Positions 42,661 to 55,235 of a DNA stretch of 64,000 nt are shown here, in pieces (positions within the stretch are counted from its first letter, which is position 1; every line of letters begins with the position of its first letter). The DNA is taken from assembly GCA_948099385.1 (NCBI GenBank), contig CANUEZ040000062.1:5387501-5451500 (forward strand). The letters run 5' to 3'. This stretch comes from Fasciola hepatica (lineage: Eukaryota > Platyhelminthes > Trematoda > Plagiorchiida > Fasciolidae). The notes below the pieces were generated by a model that worked only from the letters and a program-made list of their open reading frames with translations, did not search any database and had not been told where the DNA came from. The position numbers were made by a program, and so were the translations under genes.

Positions 42661-43489
42661 TATTTCTTGCTGACCTGAAACAAAAGTTGACGTAAGGGAT
42701 ACAAATCGGAATCTGTACCGTCACTAAACCGATGACATATTTGAGTCCAGTAATAACAATGGGGACGAAGAACGACCTTTCAACAAATTCAGTGTAGTTC
42801 ATTCGGATGTCACATAAACAAACACGTAGAAGAGAGCAATCACATTGATTTTTTGACATTTAAATCCCTCATCGAATAGACAGATCAATCATGCAAACTG
42901 ATAAATACCCATTTCTGATATTCCGCGAACATTCTAAACCGGAATCAGAAACAACAAAGATGGTTGACAATTCGTGTCTTTCTTTAACTTTCCTTCCATT
43001 GTGACGACCCCACTTGGCTAATTCGCAGGAGCCTGAACTCAGCTGTCTGACGTACCTATTACGCGGCCTAAACGATAATTGTTTTCAAAACAACCTGGAT
43101 ACCTATGATGCCGCACGCAATCAAAACGCTGTTCCATATAAACAGCGTGAATGGTTCACCTGTTCATCTCTGCCTTGTCAACAGAAATTCCAGTTATTCT
43201 CTCTCTATCCTTTCTACTCGTTGGGAGTTGTCTGCACTTTGTCTCTTTATGTTCGTTTTTCCTGAATACAGTAATCCCCTCAGATCGCAACAACCTCTCT
43301 GCAAGAAGAGCTTTTTCTAGGCAAGAAAATTTCCCCCACGGAAACCTTCCGCCATGCAAGAAAACCCTCAGAACCGGACAAGAAACAATTTTATTAGGAT
43401 TTTACCCCAAACAAGAAACAGTTTCGGGTCAAATATATTAGAGGATCTCGATTTTCTAACAAAATGCGTCATGCACTTTCGTCTAGGTA
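42661..43489. other. Intergenic DNA, no feature recognised
   Basis: Several overlapping short open frames at 43014-43441 lack any recognisable motif and are judged non-coding. Confidence 0.3.
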
Positions 43490-43664
43490 TGATATCCACT
43501 TTCTGGTTCACAACCGTACCTGGCACATCGAGACCTTATGTGATTCTCCATCATCCCAAGTCTCAAGACCTGGTTTCTGGCTATCGTTAATAGTACAGTG
43601 GGCCTCTAAGTCTACGGGGGTCATCCCTTCTGCTGCACTCGATTGCAGTCATGCAATAAAATAA
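43490..43664 (+). mobile_element. SINE family 1 (body)
   Basis: Shares GACCTTATGTGATTCTCC, CAAGTCTCAAGACCTGG, GTACAGTGGGCCTCTAAG and CATGCAATAAAATAAG with other family 1 copies. The tRNA-like head and the GTAATCCACTG block are missing. Confidence 0.75.
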
Positions 43665-44664
43665 GTCGGAATCACTAGATTACTGGGTTTGGTTAGTTCT
43701 AATCATTCTGATGTAGTCTTATTTGGGCCACTCAGCAGTATTTTTAAAACTTGAGTTGATTGTCTTTGGGACGGTTTACGCCTCAGGCTGAGACGTCAAT
43801 ATTGCCCGCCTGTCAATGTGACTCGGACACGGATAAAGTAATCAGTAATCCTGATGCTAGTAAGTCGTTTCTGTATCACATTTTGTTGAAGTTTAAGATC
43901 ATCTTCCTTCTCTCTCACGAATCATACTCAGATGTTCTTGGGTTTATGAAGCTGATACAAGTCCTTCTGGCTAAATTTACCTTGTAGAATGTTTGAAAAA
44001 CGTAAAAAATACGTATTTTAGCGAACTCCGCGTTGGCTATCTATCTCCTTCAATGCGTGGCCTCTCAGCGGGAAACAATTTGAGAGATCCCGGCAAGTGC
44101 TTCTTGATGTCGGGGGGCCACCGTGATACAGTTACAGTGATAGCAGTGCGCACTTTGAGAAATCTGATGTTACTTTTACAATTTTCATTAGAACCGGTGA
44201 TTTTATGAAGCCCAGAAACTGGCAGGAATTTGTAGTGTATACAGAATGACATCAGAATTTACGGGAATTTAGTGGACTTTCTCCTGTGCAAAATACAACA
44301 ACAAGATTCGTGTAATTTGAAAGCTTTTCTGGACTGCGTAGCAATGTTCTGTAGGCTTTTCGCACCTTCAAAGCGTGGTTAGCCGTTTCAGGATTGGGCT
44401 GGTCCAACACCGAACCTTTCATTATCTGGAGAAACTACAGTCCAGATAATCTTGAAAAGAAAAGCCGGAGTTGCAACATGGCACGACTTATGTTCTGGGA
44501 CAATTTCGCTACATATCGGCATCGTGAATACTATAAAACAATAGTGTTTATATAATTTAGGGTAGAACAATCATGTTCGATAAATATAGAGGAAATTACA
44601 ATCGTCTATTTATGTCACCACGGTAAAGACATTAATAAACAGCCGTTTCTGCTGGCACAATTAT
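43665..44664. other. Intergenic DNA, no feature recognised
   Basis: No gene, RNA or repeat recognised. Confidence 0.3.
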
Positions 44665-45075
44665 GTCACCTGGTTTGGCATTTGCCAATCTGACTCATCT
44701 GTGGCGTCAACATGACATTCGTTTATTTAACAAGGGCCAGATATACGCTGCAGCATTCAAACCCGTGCTTCTGTATGGTTCGGAAATATGACCGCTGTGG
44801 ATGGAGGATTGGCAGTAGCTGAATACCGATGTGTTCGCAACATTGCTCGAATCTGGTGGAAACATTGTACAAGAAATGCTGAGGTTCGGTGGAGAGTCTT
44901 AGGCTCACGAACAAAACCATTAGATGAAACACTAAAGGTCACCAGGCTAAGACGGTTAGGACGTGTTGCGCATGTCCCCTTACAGGATTCCTCAACGCGC
45001 CATGTTCGTTGAGGCGGCTTGAAGATGAGTAAGGGTGGCCAGTTGGTAACATGGAAGAAAGGTACGAAAACCCTC
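44665..45075 (+). mobile_element. RTE-like family B fragment (inverted partner of 28690-29085)
   Basis: The frame 44788-45012 reads EYRCVRNIARIWWKH and RLRRLGRVAHVPLQD, identical to the minus frame at 28957-28736. Similarity extends from CTGACTCATCTGTGGCGTCA (44690) to the end of ACATGGAAGAAAGG (about 45063). A deletion of about 9 bases at about 44804 relative to the other copy is the main difference. Confidence 0.85.
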
Positions 45076-46742
45076 ACTAGTGGTGTGCGTGGGATCCAAG
45101 AGACTTTATGGTTAGCTACATTGGATTATAGATTTCGCCCGTGAAATCTAGGATAGTGTCTTGTGGTCCAACTTTAATGTTCGTCAGACTAGCGTTAAGC
45201 GAGCAAACTGGAGAAAATGGTTGAGTGTGATGAAGTTCTATATGCTGGAAAGGCGAATGGTGCCCTCAGTTTCGCTGCGAAATTTGTTTTAATTTACCAA
45301 TATTTGGTATATAAGTAGACTTGCCGTAGTAGCGTCCACAGACCGCTGTAGCTGGTCTCGCTGGCGGTCGTGCCGCGGATGGCCGGTGGCTCGTGGAAGA
45401 GTGGGGGTGTGGACCCCCCTAACCGTCGGGAATTATGCTCGAAATGAGCGAAGCGGATTGTTCAGCGTGAAGAGATTCATAATGAACCAGTAAGGACCAA
45501 GGAAAATGGCCAGAATGGCCGCACTAACGTTGCTATTGCTAAGAAATAGCTGGGTATGGAAGCATTTGGCATGTCCTGTTCCGGTAGTACGCTGATATAA
45601 TTATGAACCGGATTTCAGTGTCTTAAGTACAGGTTATGGAAAATAGGTTCTACCGCAGATGTCATCCCCATCAGATTTTCCGTAAAGGAAAGGTTTGTAG
45701 CATTCAACGGCCTTTTAAGCCATGGATAACAGCTATCACCAGTAAGTTGCGAGAAAGCGCAATTCGAATATGATCACTGAGGTGTCCTAAATTAGGCTGC
45801 AGACAACGAACTTACGTAATTACAGCTTGTGTGCATTTTACTCACCAAACAGCATCGTGAAAATAGCTGTCTTTAATGACCCAAATAGGTTTGGGAAATA
45901 TTTGAGTGGTCTTAGGAATGCTTCTATGCACGTATGAGAAAATCAATGCATATGCGAAATAATGTCCAATTTATGAATAGTTCAGCATGAGTTGTATCAT
46001 TGCGCATTTAGCTGTACGATTCACGAACGTGCGTATCAGCTATCGCGCACCTTAAACCGACAGCAAAATTTTAAATAACGCGCTGTTGGACCGCAGAACG
46101 CTACCTGAAATCTAGTAGGACCAGTCGAGTGACGCGCAAAATCCGGAACCGTCAGAGACAGAGGACGAGAATGTCTGGTGATAAGGTACTATTAAATGAA
46201 TCACGATAATATGCAAAATATACAAACCTCGAATTGTGTGGTGTTCGGGTGTAATGGCATACCCTGTCAAGGCTCGATCAATGTGATTGTGCGTCCTTTG
46301 GTGAATAAATAACAAGAAAACCACTACGTACCAAAAGGGAGAGTAAGACAGTGTTCAGCTGCGTCCATAGTGCACAAAACGGCGTCCAGCTGTCCCAAGT
46401 GTACCAAACGTCTGGCTGTGTCCGAAATGCAAGTGATCCCGGTCACCAGCAATCTATGAACGGGAAGTGCCTGAGGTTAGCGCGTGATGCATGTGCAGGG
46501 GCAGTGGTGACAGTGGCACACCACTCAAGATGAAAGCCAATCAAACGAAAGAAGTCGGGGCTCACTCAAAACGAATGGGACCGGGAGCGGTATTCGCGAG
46601 CCGACAAGCAAGCTGTGTGTGTGTGCGAGTGTAAGCGTGCGTGATAAGTGGCTCAAAAAACGAACCAATCCAAGGGATGAATCAGAATGCACACAAAATG
46701 AATTGAGTGAAACGGAGGTCAGGAATAACAACGTTATATGTG
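45076..46742. other. Intergenic DNA, no feature recognised
   Basis: No coding gene recognised. A GC-rich stretch (about 45330-45430) and a GT-rich stretch (about 46612-46645) stand out in composition only. Confidence 0.3.
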
Positions 46743-47260
46743 AATCTGTTAGTCAATCAGTCCGTCAGTCACTCGATTGGTTAGCCGACTCATCGATAGA
46801 TGAACAGGGGACATGGTGAAATCACGTGTCGTCGTCAGAGGCTTGGGTCGGCATCACATTCGAGCATGACGTCATTGACCTTCGGCCACGGAAGTTCAAG
46901 TGCTTGGACCAGCTTCTTTTGTGAACAAAGCTTGGGCCGCAATAGCCGGATGCTAATTGCCTCAGCCGTCGCTAGTGTCCTATATCTGACTGATTTTGAC
47001 TCGTTCGGTTGAACCCTGTATAGGACACTGAATGATGTAGCCGGATCAGCCTTGTGGCCTGTGTCTAACAGATGGGCGAGAATGGAACTCGATACAGCCC
47101 CTCTTCCTCCATGTTGAAGCCAACGTGGTTGATGCTCTTTAATGCGTTTGGATAAATGCCTCGTCGTTCGACCCACATAAGTGGCACCATGTCCCCTGTT
47201 CATCTATCGATGAGTCGGCTAACCAATCGAGTGATTGACGGACTGATTGACTAACAGATT
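46743..47260 (-). mobile_element. Penelope GIY-YIG fragment between 76-bp inverted arms
   Basis: The minus frame 47203-46835 encodes a GIY-YIG nuclease end: ATYVGRTTRHLSKRIKEH, ILAHLLDTGHKADPA, ATAEAISIRLLRPKLCSQK and LELPWPKVNDV. The left arm 46743-46818 and right arm 47185-47260 are reverse complements with a single mismatch seen. The right arm runs into the nuclease frame (GHGATYVG), while on the left the arm abuts its other end. The whole unit is a 518-bp foldback structure. Confidence 0.85.
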
Positions 47261-48337
47261 ATATGTGAATGTCGATTATCGGGAGTGGGAACGAATATCA
47301 ACGGGCACTAAAATCCGACTGGTGAGGAAAAGAACGCGGATTAGTCGCAAGGCCCTGGTACTAGGGCAAAAAAATCAATACTGTAAGACTGAAGGTACGG
47401 TGCTAAAAATGTCAAATAAACAATTGCGGAGAGGGTTGCCTATACACCAGAACATGTGATCCGCAGGCACCAAGGACAAGTCAGAAATAATTTGGGGGCA
47501 ACTCGCATTGAATCTGGTTAGACACCTAAAAATATTTAACATAGAGGATACTGGCTAGGCTGTTACATGCACAAACTTTCTTCATCCACTTGATACTGAT
47601 ATTCGTAGTTTTCCTCTTACTCTTTTCATACTGTTGTTCATTTCCATTATTTCTGATTGAGGCTGACGCCAGGAGATAGCAACCAAAGCCAGTACACCCA
47701 GTGCATGGTTAGTGGTTGTCTGAACTGAAGTGAACGTCTCGTTGACTCTACTCGTTATAGCCTGCCCGAAATCCGGTCAAGATTTTGGCGAACGGAATCG
47801 TTAGCGTCAGGACAACAGATTGATAAAACAAGAAAGGTATCCCTTCAGTTGGTGGCTGACCGTATCAGCAGTTGTAAGAAATTTTACCTGATACCAGTGT
47901 GATGATTGTTGACAATAACTCTTGCGTCTTATATCAATTACCTCTATTCTGTTATTAGTAAGGGTTGGTTGAAGGGCAGGAGAAATTTCCTACTAGAGTT
48001 GGGAGGCGACAACAAAACAGCCGGGAAGCGGAAGTGGCTTTGCTACGGTTTTGATATTGCAAAATAGTTCTGCGCGGATCTGACTATTTCTGGTTACGTC
48101 GTACTATCACACGATAATTTGCATCATTTTTGTAGTCCGACATCGATTCTAGACCAGGAGACTTTGAGTGAGTTGAGCAATGCTTTAATTTGCAACACAA
48201 CACTACCCTAATATGCTGAATTTTCGAAATTCACTATAGGACCGCTCCCATTTTCCAAACATCAAACCAGTCATTTCGTAAATTTAGCTTGTAAATATTC
48301 GTAAGTATTTTGTATAGATCACTGTATTAGGTAGAAA
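47261..48337. other. Intergenic DNA, no feature recognised
   Basis: No gene, RNA or repeat recognised. Confidence 0.3.
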
Positions 48338-48466
48338 ATGAATCAGTCGAAAACAAGCTTGTTTGCTATTTCCGTGTTAACAAAAGAAGGATCGAGTATG
48401 ATGGTCGATTTTGACGACGACCATTTATTTGGTGACAACGAGCCACCAAAGTTGAGGAGAAAGTGA
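48338..48466 (+). CDS. Small ORF, 42 residues, unknown
   Basis: ATG 48338 to TGA 48466 encodes a short peptide with an acidic patch (VDFDDDHLFGDN) and a basic end (PPKLRRK). It is not recognised. The codon pattern is plausible but length alone gives no support; it might be a first coding exon of an unseen gene or chance. Confidence 0.15.
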   Translation: MNQSKTSLFAISVLTKEGSSMMVDFDDDHLFGDNEPPKLRRK

Positions 48467-50113
48467 ACTCCTAAATTTCATTGAGATATGAAACGTTCCA
48501 CCCAATTTCAAATAGACCAAGGAACCAGGTCGATTGTTCTTTCTTTCTGTCATTTAGCTGCTGCCTTCTACAGTAAGTTCATTCGTCTCCCAAAGCACTC
48601 CACGTGTCTTCTCGATATGGGACCGAATCAGGTGATGTTACGAGGATGCAACTGATTGCGTTACCCCACCGTGTGCGAATCGATTGCATACCGGACCAGT
48701 GAATGGTGTGCGTGACTGAAAAAGGGTGCAAAATCGACTTGGCTAGTCAGCGAATTCAGCAAAATCAAATGACTGATTTGTCTGGCGCAGCGATGAACTA
48801 TTCGCAGCAATCCACTGAAGTTGAAATTGATTACTGCCCTTTTCATTTATCCTTTTTACCAGTTCGTGTGAGGTCTTTTTCTACTGGATGTTCAACCCCC
48901 CTCCCCCTCCAAAGAAAAACAAATTTTCGATAGGGTGCTGTCATAATTGATGATCAACCGAGAAAACGCTAAACGGTCATTGTTTCTCCTATTCTTTGTA
49001 CTTCTTACTGTATACTGTTCTTCATAGTGCAATACAAAACTAAATCTGAGCGTTGGTACACATGGTTCTAAGGAAATACAACTCATACCTCACAGTCCTC
49101 ATTTGAATTCACGTCGATGAGTTCCACATCATGACTATGATACACGTAGATTTTAGGCCTTGTTGACTCACGCCCAGAAATATCCTCAGCGAATTTTGAT
49201 AGAAAAAAAAATTATTCAGAAAATTTTTTCCATTCAATCGAACGTCTTGTGAACCAACAAAGTTAATTGTTTTGTAAATACCAAGCTATCGTTAGGTCCT
49301 CGCCATTATGGTTCACACGGTGTAGACAGAACAAACAATAACCGGATAATCATGGTAGAAATACTCTGGGATGAATGCTGTTGTGTGGCCAGTCCGTGTG
49401 TCGCCGCAATTCGCACGCGGTTCATTCCGGTCCCGCTGGTTTTGCACCCGCGCGCGCAATGCCTGTCTGTACCACGTTGTACTTTGTACCAATCTGTCGA
49501 TCACGTGCGGCTTGCTCCGCGTGAGACAGAGGTTGATCCTTTGCCCTCGCCCACTAGACATTATCATGCTGGCACCTACCGTAGGCCGTACTTAAATACA
49601 CGTTCGTTCGTTTGCACATGCTTCCGTTCTACCACTGGTAATTGTATATTTCCCGTCCAGAATAAGGCGTGGATATTGACCAAACTTAGATGTCGAATTT
49701 ACCGCTTTGTACATCACTTTGGTGTCGTGTGCCCATATTAGCATCCATAAGGCTATCCTGACCAATTTTAAGGAGTAGTAATTCATCTTTTTTACATGGA
49801 AAGATTACAAGCGAGATAAACCTTACTACTAGTTCTGACCAAATTATCCGAAAGTATACCTAATAATCCAGCACTAATCTAATGGACAAGCTCTGGTGCT
49901 GATACTGTGGTGCGTCCCTGTAGATGAGCATCGGATCAAACAATAAACACAACGTGGTCAATTACTGATATTGACGTTAGAGATAGATTTCTTAATTGAA
50001 CAGATTGTTTGCAGATGGTACCGCAGCACTAAGGGTTGCCTGAAAGCTACACCTGGTTGTTATGAGATTGATGTTCAGCATTAGGGGTCTTCCACGTATG
50101 CACGATCGTCAGC
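48467..50113. other. Intergenic DNA, no feature recognised
   Basis: Short open frames (for example 49352-49741) lack recognisable motifs. Confidence 0.3.
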
Positions 50114-50275
50114 ATGCATTTACTTAGGATCGTGAAATTTTGGTGTGCTTGTATCTTGTCCCATCATTATATTGGTATCGTAGACGGATTTGAATATCGA
50201 CTTGGGAAAATCCATTTTATCCCGAATAATGTGTCTGAAGAGTGCAAAATTGTTTTAGCGCACCCCTTGACCACA
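50114..50275 (+). repeat. Left terminal inverted repeat of the Tc1-like element
   Basis: Pairs with the right repeat at 51455-51610; core blocks CGACTTGGGAAAATCCATTT and GAAGAGTGCAAAATTGTTTT are mirrored there. Confidence 0.8.
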
Positions 50276-50879
50276 GTCGAAAGAGTGCGTGCATTAGTTC
50301 ATTTATCAGGCGGAATGAGCCACATATATGGCCGTAGTTTGGGGGACGCTTCGTGATATGCCAATGAGCAAATTCCCTGCCATAAATGTTTCGCAAAAGA
50401 AACTCTTCCAGTCCATTAAATCGAGCTGTAAGCTTTGACCTTTCATCTATGAAAACGAAAGAATATCACATAGATTACAGTCATCTGCTTTGGAACTACT
50501 GAAATTATTTGCCCACTAGGATTCAGGAATTAGTATCAGTGGGATTGTCAAAATAATTCATAAATCAAAGAAAGGTATCTGGAATGTTTTGAAGGGTACG
50601 AACAGTTATACATTTGAAAAGAAATGTGGAGTTCGAGGAAGAAATTCTCTGAAAATACCATTAGGCAACTTCTACTTGCTGTATCCAACCGAATAACAAG
50701 TTACAGAGGTCCCTGAAGTTTAACATTGTTGTCTGCCTTGTACAACAACTGCTACAAACAACAACACATTTATGGCGTAGAAAGATGAGCGCAGCACCGT
50801 GGATGACTGAATGCCATACTTCACATAGAGTCAGATGGGTCAGAAATCATGTCAGATGGAAGATCAAATAGAATAACGT

Positions 50880-51290
50880 GATATTTGGTGATGAGAAAAG
50901 TCCAACTTGGATTGCCCTGACAGACTTGTATACTAATGGCATAACATGCTGAAAACCAACCATGACTTCGGTCGTCAAGCCTTCGATGAGGACTCTGTGA
51001 TGATTTGGGGTGCTAATTTTGCGGATGGTAAGTCACAGGTGGCAGTTCTCAAAATAAAACAGACAGCTGACTCGTACATCAGGCCTTTGAATGGCATCTT
51101 GCTCCCAGCAAATATGAAAGATCAGAGAGGGTCATGCTTTTCCGATAAGACGACGCCGCTATACATACAGCTCACGTCGGTTAAATGTAGCTATTATACC
51201 GGAACATCAAAATAATCGATCAGCCTACTCACAGTTCACATTTGAACCCCACTGAAAACGTTTGGGATTTACTGGTGGAACGAGTCTATG
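50880..51290 (+). pseudogene. Tc1-like transposase remnant
   Basis: The open part 50946-51215 reads SVMIWGANFADGK and SYIRPLNGILLPANMK, matching the Tc1 block SVMVWG-A-G and the Y.-.L...L.P segment before the second catalytic Asp. Flanking frames add GDEKS and the ENVWDLLVERVYE region. At least three frame changes are needed, so no transposase can be made. Confidence 0.7.
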
Positions 51291-51454
51291 AGATCGGAAG
51301 AGTCTGCAACGCCATTTACGAATTGAGGTCTCTGAATGCTAGAGCTTCGGAATTGAGACAAACAAAAGTCATATTGTGGGTATGTCAGATTGATGTTTTT
51401 CTGTTCTGAGCAATAATGGTCTCTGCATGGGATCGCCAGATGATTGTTTTTATC

Positions 51455-51610
51455 ATTGGGTCGAGAATGCGCTAAAAGTATTTTGCACTCTTCAGACATT
51501 AGTCGGGACATAATCGATTTTCCCAAGTCAATATTCAAATCTATTTAAGATGCCAATATAACGATGGGACAAGATATAAGCACACCAAATTTTACGATTC
51601 CAAGTAAATG
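51455..51610 (-). repeat. Right terminal inverted repeat of the Tc1-like element
   Basis: Reverse complement of the left repeat with scattered substitutions. Confidence 0.8.
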
Positions 51611-52429
51611 AGTTCACGAGAAATCGCGGAAAAAATGGGGGTGCGCTAATAGAATTCTGTGTTCCAAAATCGTATTTAGTCGAGAATGCAAAGCATGACT
51701 TTTGTTTAAGTCTTTGTTGGTATTCAAGGATGAGTTTACATTTCGACCGTTCAGACTTCATTTGGTCTGATGTGTGCACATATCGTGATCCATGCATTCG
51801 TACACAACCAGCAGCATCGCGGATCTCCGGCTAATTCCATAGCAGTTGATGTCCCGGAGTTCACCTTCTTACATTTACAGCCGTGCACGTGTTGTCGCAC
51901 ACTCGAGCACAGCCCGTATTTAACAGATTTAGGTTAACAACTGGACGACGTGCTAGCCCAGGTACACACTGACTCGTGGTAAAAAAAAGAATAACATATG
52001 TTTCTCATAGCAGTTCGCCCATTTCGCCTCGAAGTTTACGGACCATAAATTTTGAGTGTTCCCTTCAAATTCCGCTGAAATCTAATAATCGGTTCACACT
52101 TAAGGAACGCGCAACGTGCTTTCGAGAATATAAATTCGAGGTGTTTGCCTAGACATCGATGGCCGTTCGTGTCATCTGGTTCGTCTTGACAGAGACTAAT
52201 GACCAAATCTGCAGCCTTTTTAGGTTATCCGATCGTATTGATTTTACCCTGTGACCGAATCACATTTCCGGCATGCCAGCCGAGCTTTCCAGCGGTACTT
52301 TGGAAGTTCTTATTCCTCATATAGTAACGAAGACAGTAAGACGAGTGAAGGCACATATGTTTCGACGGCCAAACAAGTCAAGTTCATGAAACACATACAA
52401 TCGTTCGCAAAGCCCCTTTTTCAGGTCGC
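51611..52429. other. Intergenic DNA, no feature recognised
   Basis: No gene, RNA or repeat recognised. Confidence 0.3.
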
Positions 52430-52740
52430 GCTGCACCAACATTGCTCTTGCGGCTGGTTGAGTAGTTCGCCTGTCTTCTGGTCAGTTGACTGTAGCCGAT
52501 AGCTTGATTCTCTTGGGCATCATTTCTATTCAGCTGGTCCGATTGTCACGGTTGTCAGCTTGATCGGCGGCCCTTCACCTGGGCTATCTCACTCGTTGCC
52601 TGAGATCCCGTTGCTTCCCATCTGCTAGTCCGTATGCCTCTTTTTGTCTGTTTCAGGAATCCTCCGACATATTCATCATCCGTTCTTTTGTGTGTGGCTC
52701 TCGATCGGTTTGATATTCGTGTCGTCTTATTGCTCCAGCA
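52430..52740 (-). repeat. ~310-bp dispersed repeat, copy 1 (inverted partner at 62330)
   Basis: Reverse complement of 62330-62645, with long identical runs (for example 52560-52625 against 62450-62515). No tRNA-like head or TIR was seen; it may belong to an LTR element or long UTR. Confidence 0.85.
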
Positions 52741-53691
52741 TTCTGCGCTACAATTGCAGCGTACCGATAACCTATAGTTGTGAACGAGGGAAGTTTCGTT
52801 CATACCAGTTGGACTGTTTTTGACTGATGATCCACCCGAGAATGTGTTCGGCTAAATTCACTCCATTCATGATGCAAGCTTCGGTTATCACTTGAGAGGA
52901 ACCTATGCTGCTAAAGCTCCTGAGGGTGGAACACGGAAGATATCAACCGGAATCACTGAGTCCGTTTAGTTCATGAATAAACGAAAGCAATAGGTTGTTT
53001 TGGCCAAAACTGGATGCAGGTGGATAACAAAGGTACCAAACACATCCGTGGCAGAAACTCCGTATCAAATTTGGGATGCTAGTGGACATGAAAACGAAGT
53101 ATGTTTACACCATGCACCCACATCTGGGAGCATTTTAAAGGGAGCTGAATGTAGTCTACCTGGGACTGAAGATATGGTTTTGAGGTTGTTGGGTGGTTTG
53201 TGGAACAGAGACTACAGTTTTACGGTGATATTCTTTTCCCTTGCTCTCAGGTGTCCTACGGGTACATCAGTAGTGCCTGTAACCTCATGTACACAGTTTT
53301 CTACACTTCGCGAAGCTAATTTATCATCCTGAGCTGTAGAGAATATAGTTTTGAAGTTATTTCATTGTCAGAACTTTGGTGGATCTCATATATTTACGAG
53401 AAGTACTAAAGTACCATGTTTTAAGCAACAGTGTGATGGATAAAGAATGATGCTTCGCAGTTGCTCTGATGTATATTTGTTGTTGAACATGAAACTGCTG
53501 TACTTACCTACTATCCGAACCAGTCATTTCGTGAATAATACTTTCAAATATGCATAAGTAACTAATATATGTCGCTGAACATATATACAGTGAACCCCTC
53601 CCCGGCGTAGAATTATATATCGCGAACATCGGTCGCCTTCTCCGTGCCGAAACACTGGCCCAGTTCCGACTGAATTTGCCATTGAAACTCC
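52741..53691. other. Intergenic DNA, no feature recognised
   Basis: An open frame at 53000-53332 (110 residues) has no recognisable motif. Confidence 0.3.
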
Positions 53692-53990
53692 TGTAATATT
53701 CGCAATATCCCAACTGATAAGACTTTTGAAATCGCTGCCACCTGAAACTGCGCTAGTCGACGTAGCAAGAATGCCAAGGCCGCGAAATTGCACTTTAACT
53801 GTATTGCAGAACTGGTCTGTGTAGATATGTTAAATCAAAGAAAATAGTCGACACATTGGAAACTGACCAATCACAGCCATCTTTTGCTGTACCTGTCCTC
53901 GGCTATCCTGGTTGGTTGATGCTTCTTAGTGGGCGTAGCCACGAAGCTGCCCCTGGTCGTATTACATGTGATGGCCGCTGAATCACCACA
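53692..53990 (-). repeat. 3' LTR of the Ty3/Gypsy element
   Basis: Collinear with 59855-60156 with roughly 75-80 percent identity by eye, for example GACCAATCACAGCCATCTTTTGCTGTACCTGTC in both. Bounded by TGT (53692) and ACA (53990). The purine-rich tract (minus: AGACAGGAAAGT) lies just inside at 53991-54003. Confidence 0.85.
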
Positions 53991-54499
53991 ACTTTCCTGT
54001 CTCAAGAGCTTCTCCCAATTTGGCTCACCTGTCACACTGATCTTCGAACTGGTGCTGGTTACTGTGGCTCGGCCTTTGCGGCAGTCGTTTCTGTCTGCGG
54101 AGTAGATGGATCTCCGTTGTCAACACGGTAACTGACCGGATTCTCGGTCTTCTCTTCCGTGAGTTCAGTCACACCGCCGGTACACACTTTGAAATGGATT
54201 TGGCTTAGGTGGCGCCGATGCACCCATGCATCATTCTGGTCCGTAATCTCGACCATAGATTGATCAAGTTATCTGGTGATGACTCTGCGAATTGATCGAC
54301 GCTGGTTGCCACAGAAATGTGTGACGTCGCCAGAATCAAGGCACATAAATGATGACCATAATCTTCTAAACTTGAACAGAACGGCTGGACTCTCCTTGTG
54401 GCCTCAAGCACTGCGTTTCGGTATTGCAACAGGACATTGCAGAAAAAAGCTTCCACGTTAGGCAACGTTCTCAGGTTGGGTGATATTAGACCACTTTTC

Positions 54500-55035
54500 A
54501 CGCTGTGAATTTAGTTTTCCGCCACGTCGCTAGAACACGGGTGGGATGGCACCGTAAGCAGATACCGACATCCGATCCTGTCAAGCCTGTTTTTCATCTC
54601 CGTCGTACAGAATCACTATCCATTATCGGTGACCAGCACCTGTTGGATTCGTTCTCCGCTGAAGTACTTCTGTAGCACATGAATCACGATTGAGGTGGTT
54701 GGCGGAATCGTCAAGAAAACTTCTGGCAATTTAGAATAGGAGTCGATCAGTACAAGATCGTGATATCGATTCAGGAATGGGCTACATAAGTCAGCATGAA
54801 CGCTGTACCACGTAAGGTAGCTTCCGGGCCAAGGCCTTCAATTGTTTGGCCTCGAATGAACTTTGTGCAGACAGGAATAGCAGTTCTTTGAAGTAGCGAA
54901 AATATCGGTATCCAATTCCGGCCACCAACACATCTGTCGATCCAGTGACTTCTTTTAATCTGCACCCAAGTGGACCTTGTGTAGTTCACCCAAAAACGAC
55001 TTGCGCAATCGGAGTGGAATGAAAAGACGGTCATC
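54500..55035 (-). pseudogene. Ty3/Gypsy integrase remnant
   Basis: Minus reading shows the stretch before the catalytic core (WVQIKRSHW, GRNWIPIF), then in other frames LVLIDSYSKLPEVF (core with the first Asp) and QVLVTDNG (second Asp, about 54614-54640). These are the standard integrase core motifs. Several frameshifts. Confidence 0.75.
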
Positions 55036-55235
55036 GCGACAAAGGACTCCGCAGGGTTCGTTACTGAATTTCTCTCACAGTATAAAGAAATGAGATTTCC
55101 GCATCATTTCGGGTTGCCATCCCTTCCTGATTGCCGAAATCACGGACGAGTAGAATCGTGAGTATGTCCGCTTGAGGGATTGTCTTGCCGAGTCGATGCA
55201 GGATGTCGCAGCCAAGGCAAAGCATCATCGCTGAA

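Larger units (their letters stand above)
50114..51610 (+). mobile_element. Tc1-like DNA transposon with ~160-bp terminal inverted repeats (decayed)
   Basis: Left repeat (about 50114-50275) and right repeat (about 51455-51610) are inverted copies, with shared blocks such as TTGGTGTGCTTGTATCTTGTCCCATC on the left and its complement on the right, about 85 percent alike by eye. Between them the + strand holds a broken Tc1-type transposase: a VFGDEKSPTW block (about 50880), EDSVMIWGANFADGKSQV (about 50991), and a region matching SPDLNPTENVWDLL in outline (about 51225-51275). Exact termini and TA target duplications could not be fixed. Confidence 0.78.

Noticed and set aside
43014..43441. Cluster of overlapping ORFs suggesting a gene
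   Set aside because: Several frames are open at once with no conserved motif or splice pattern; looks like low stop density by chance.
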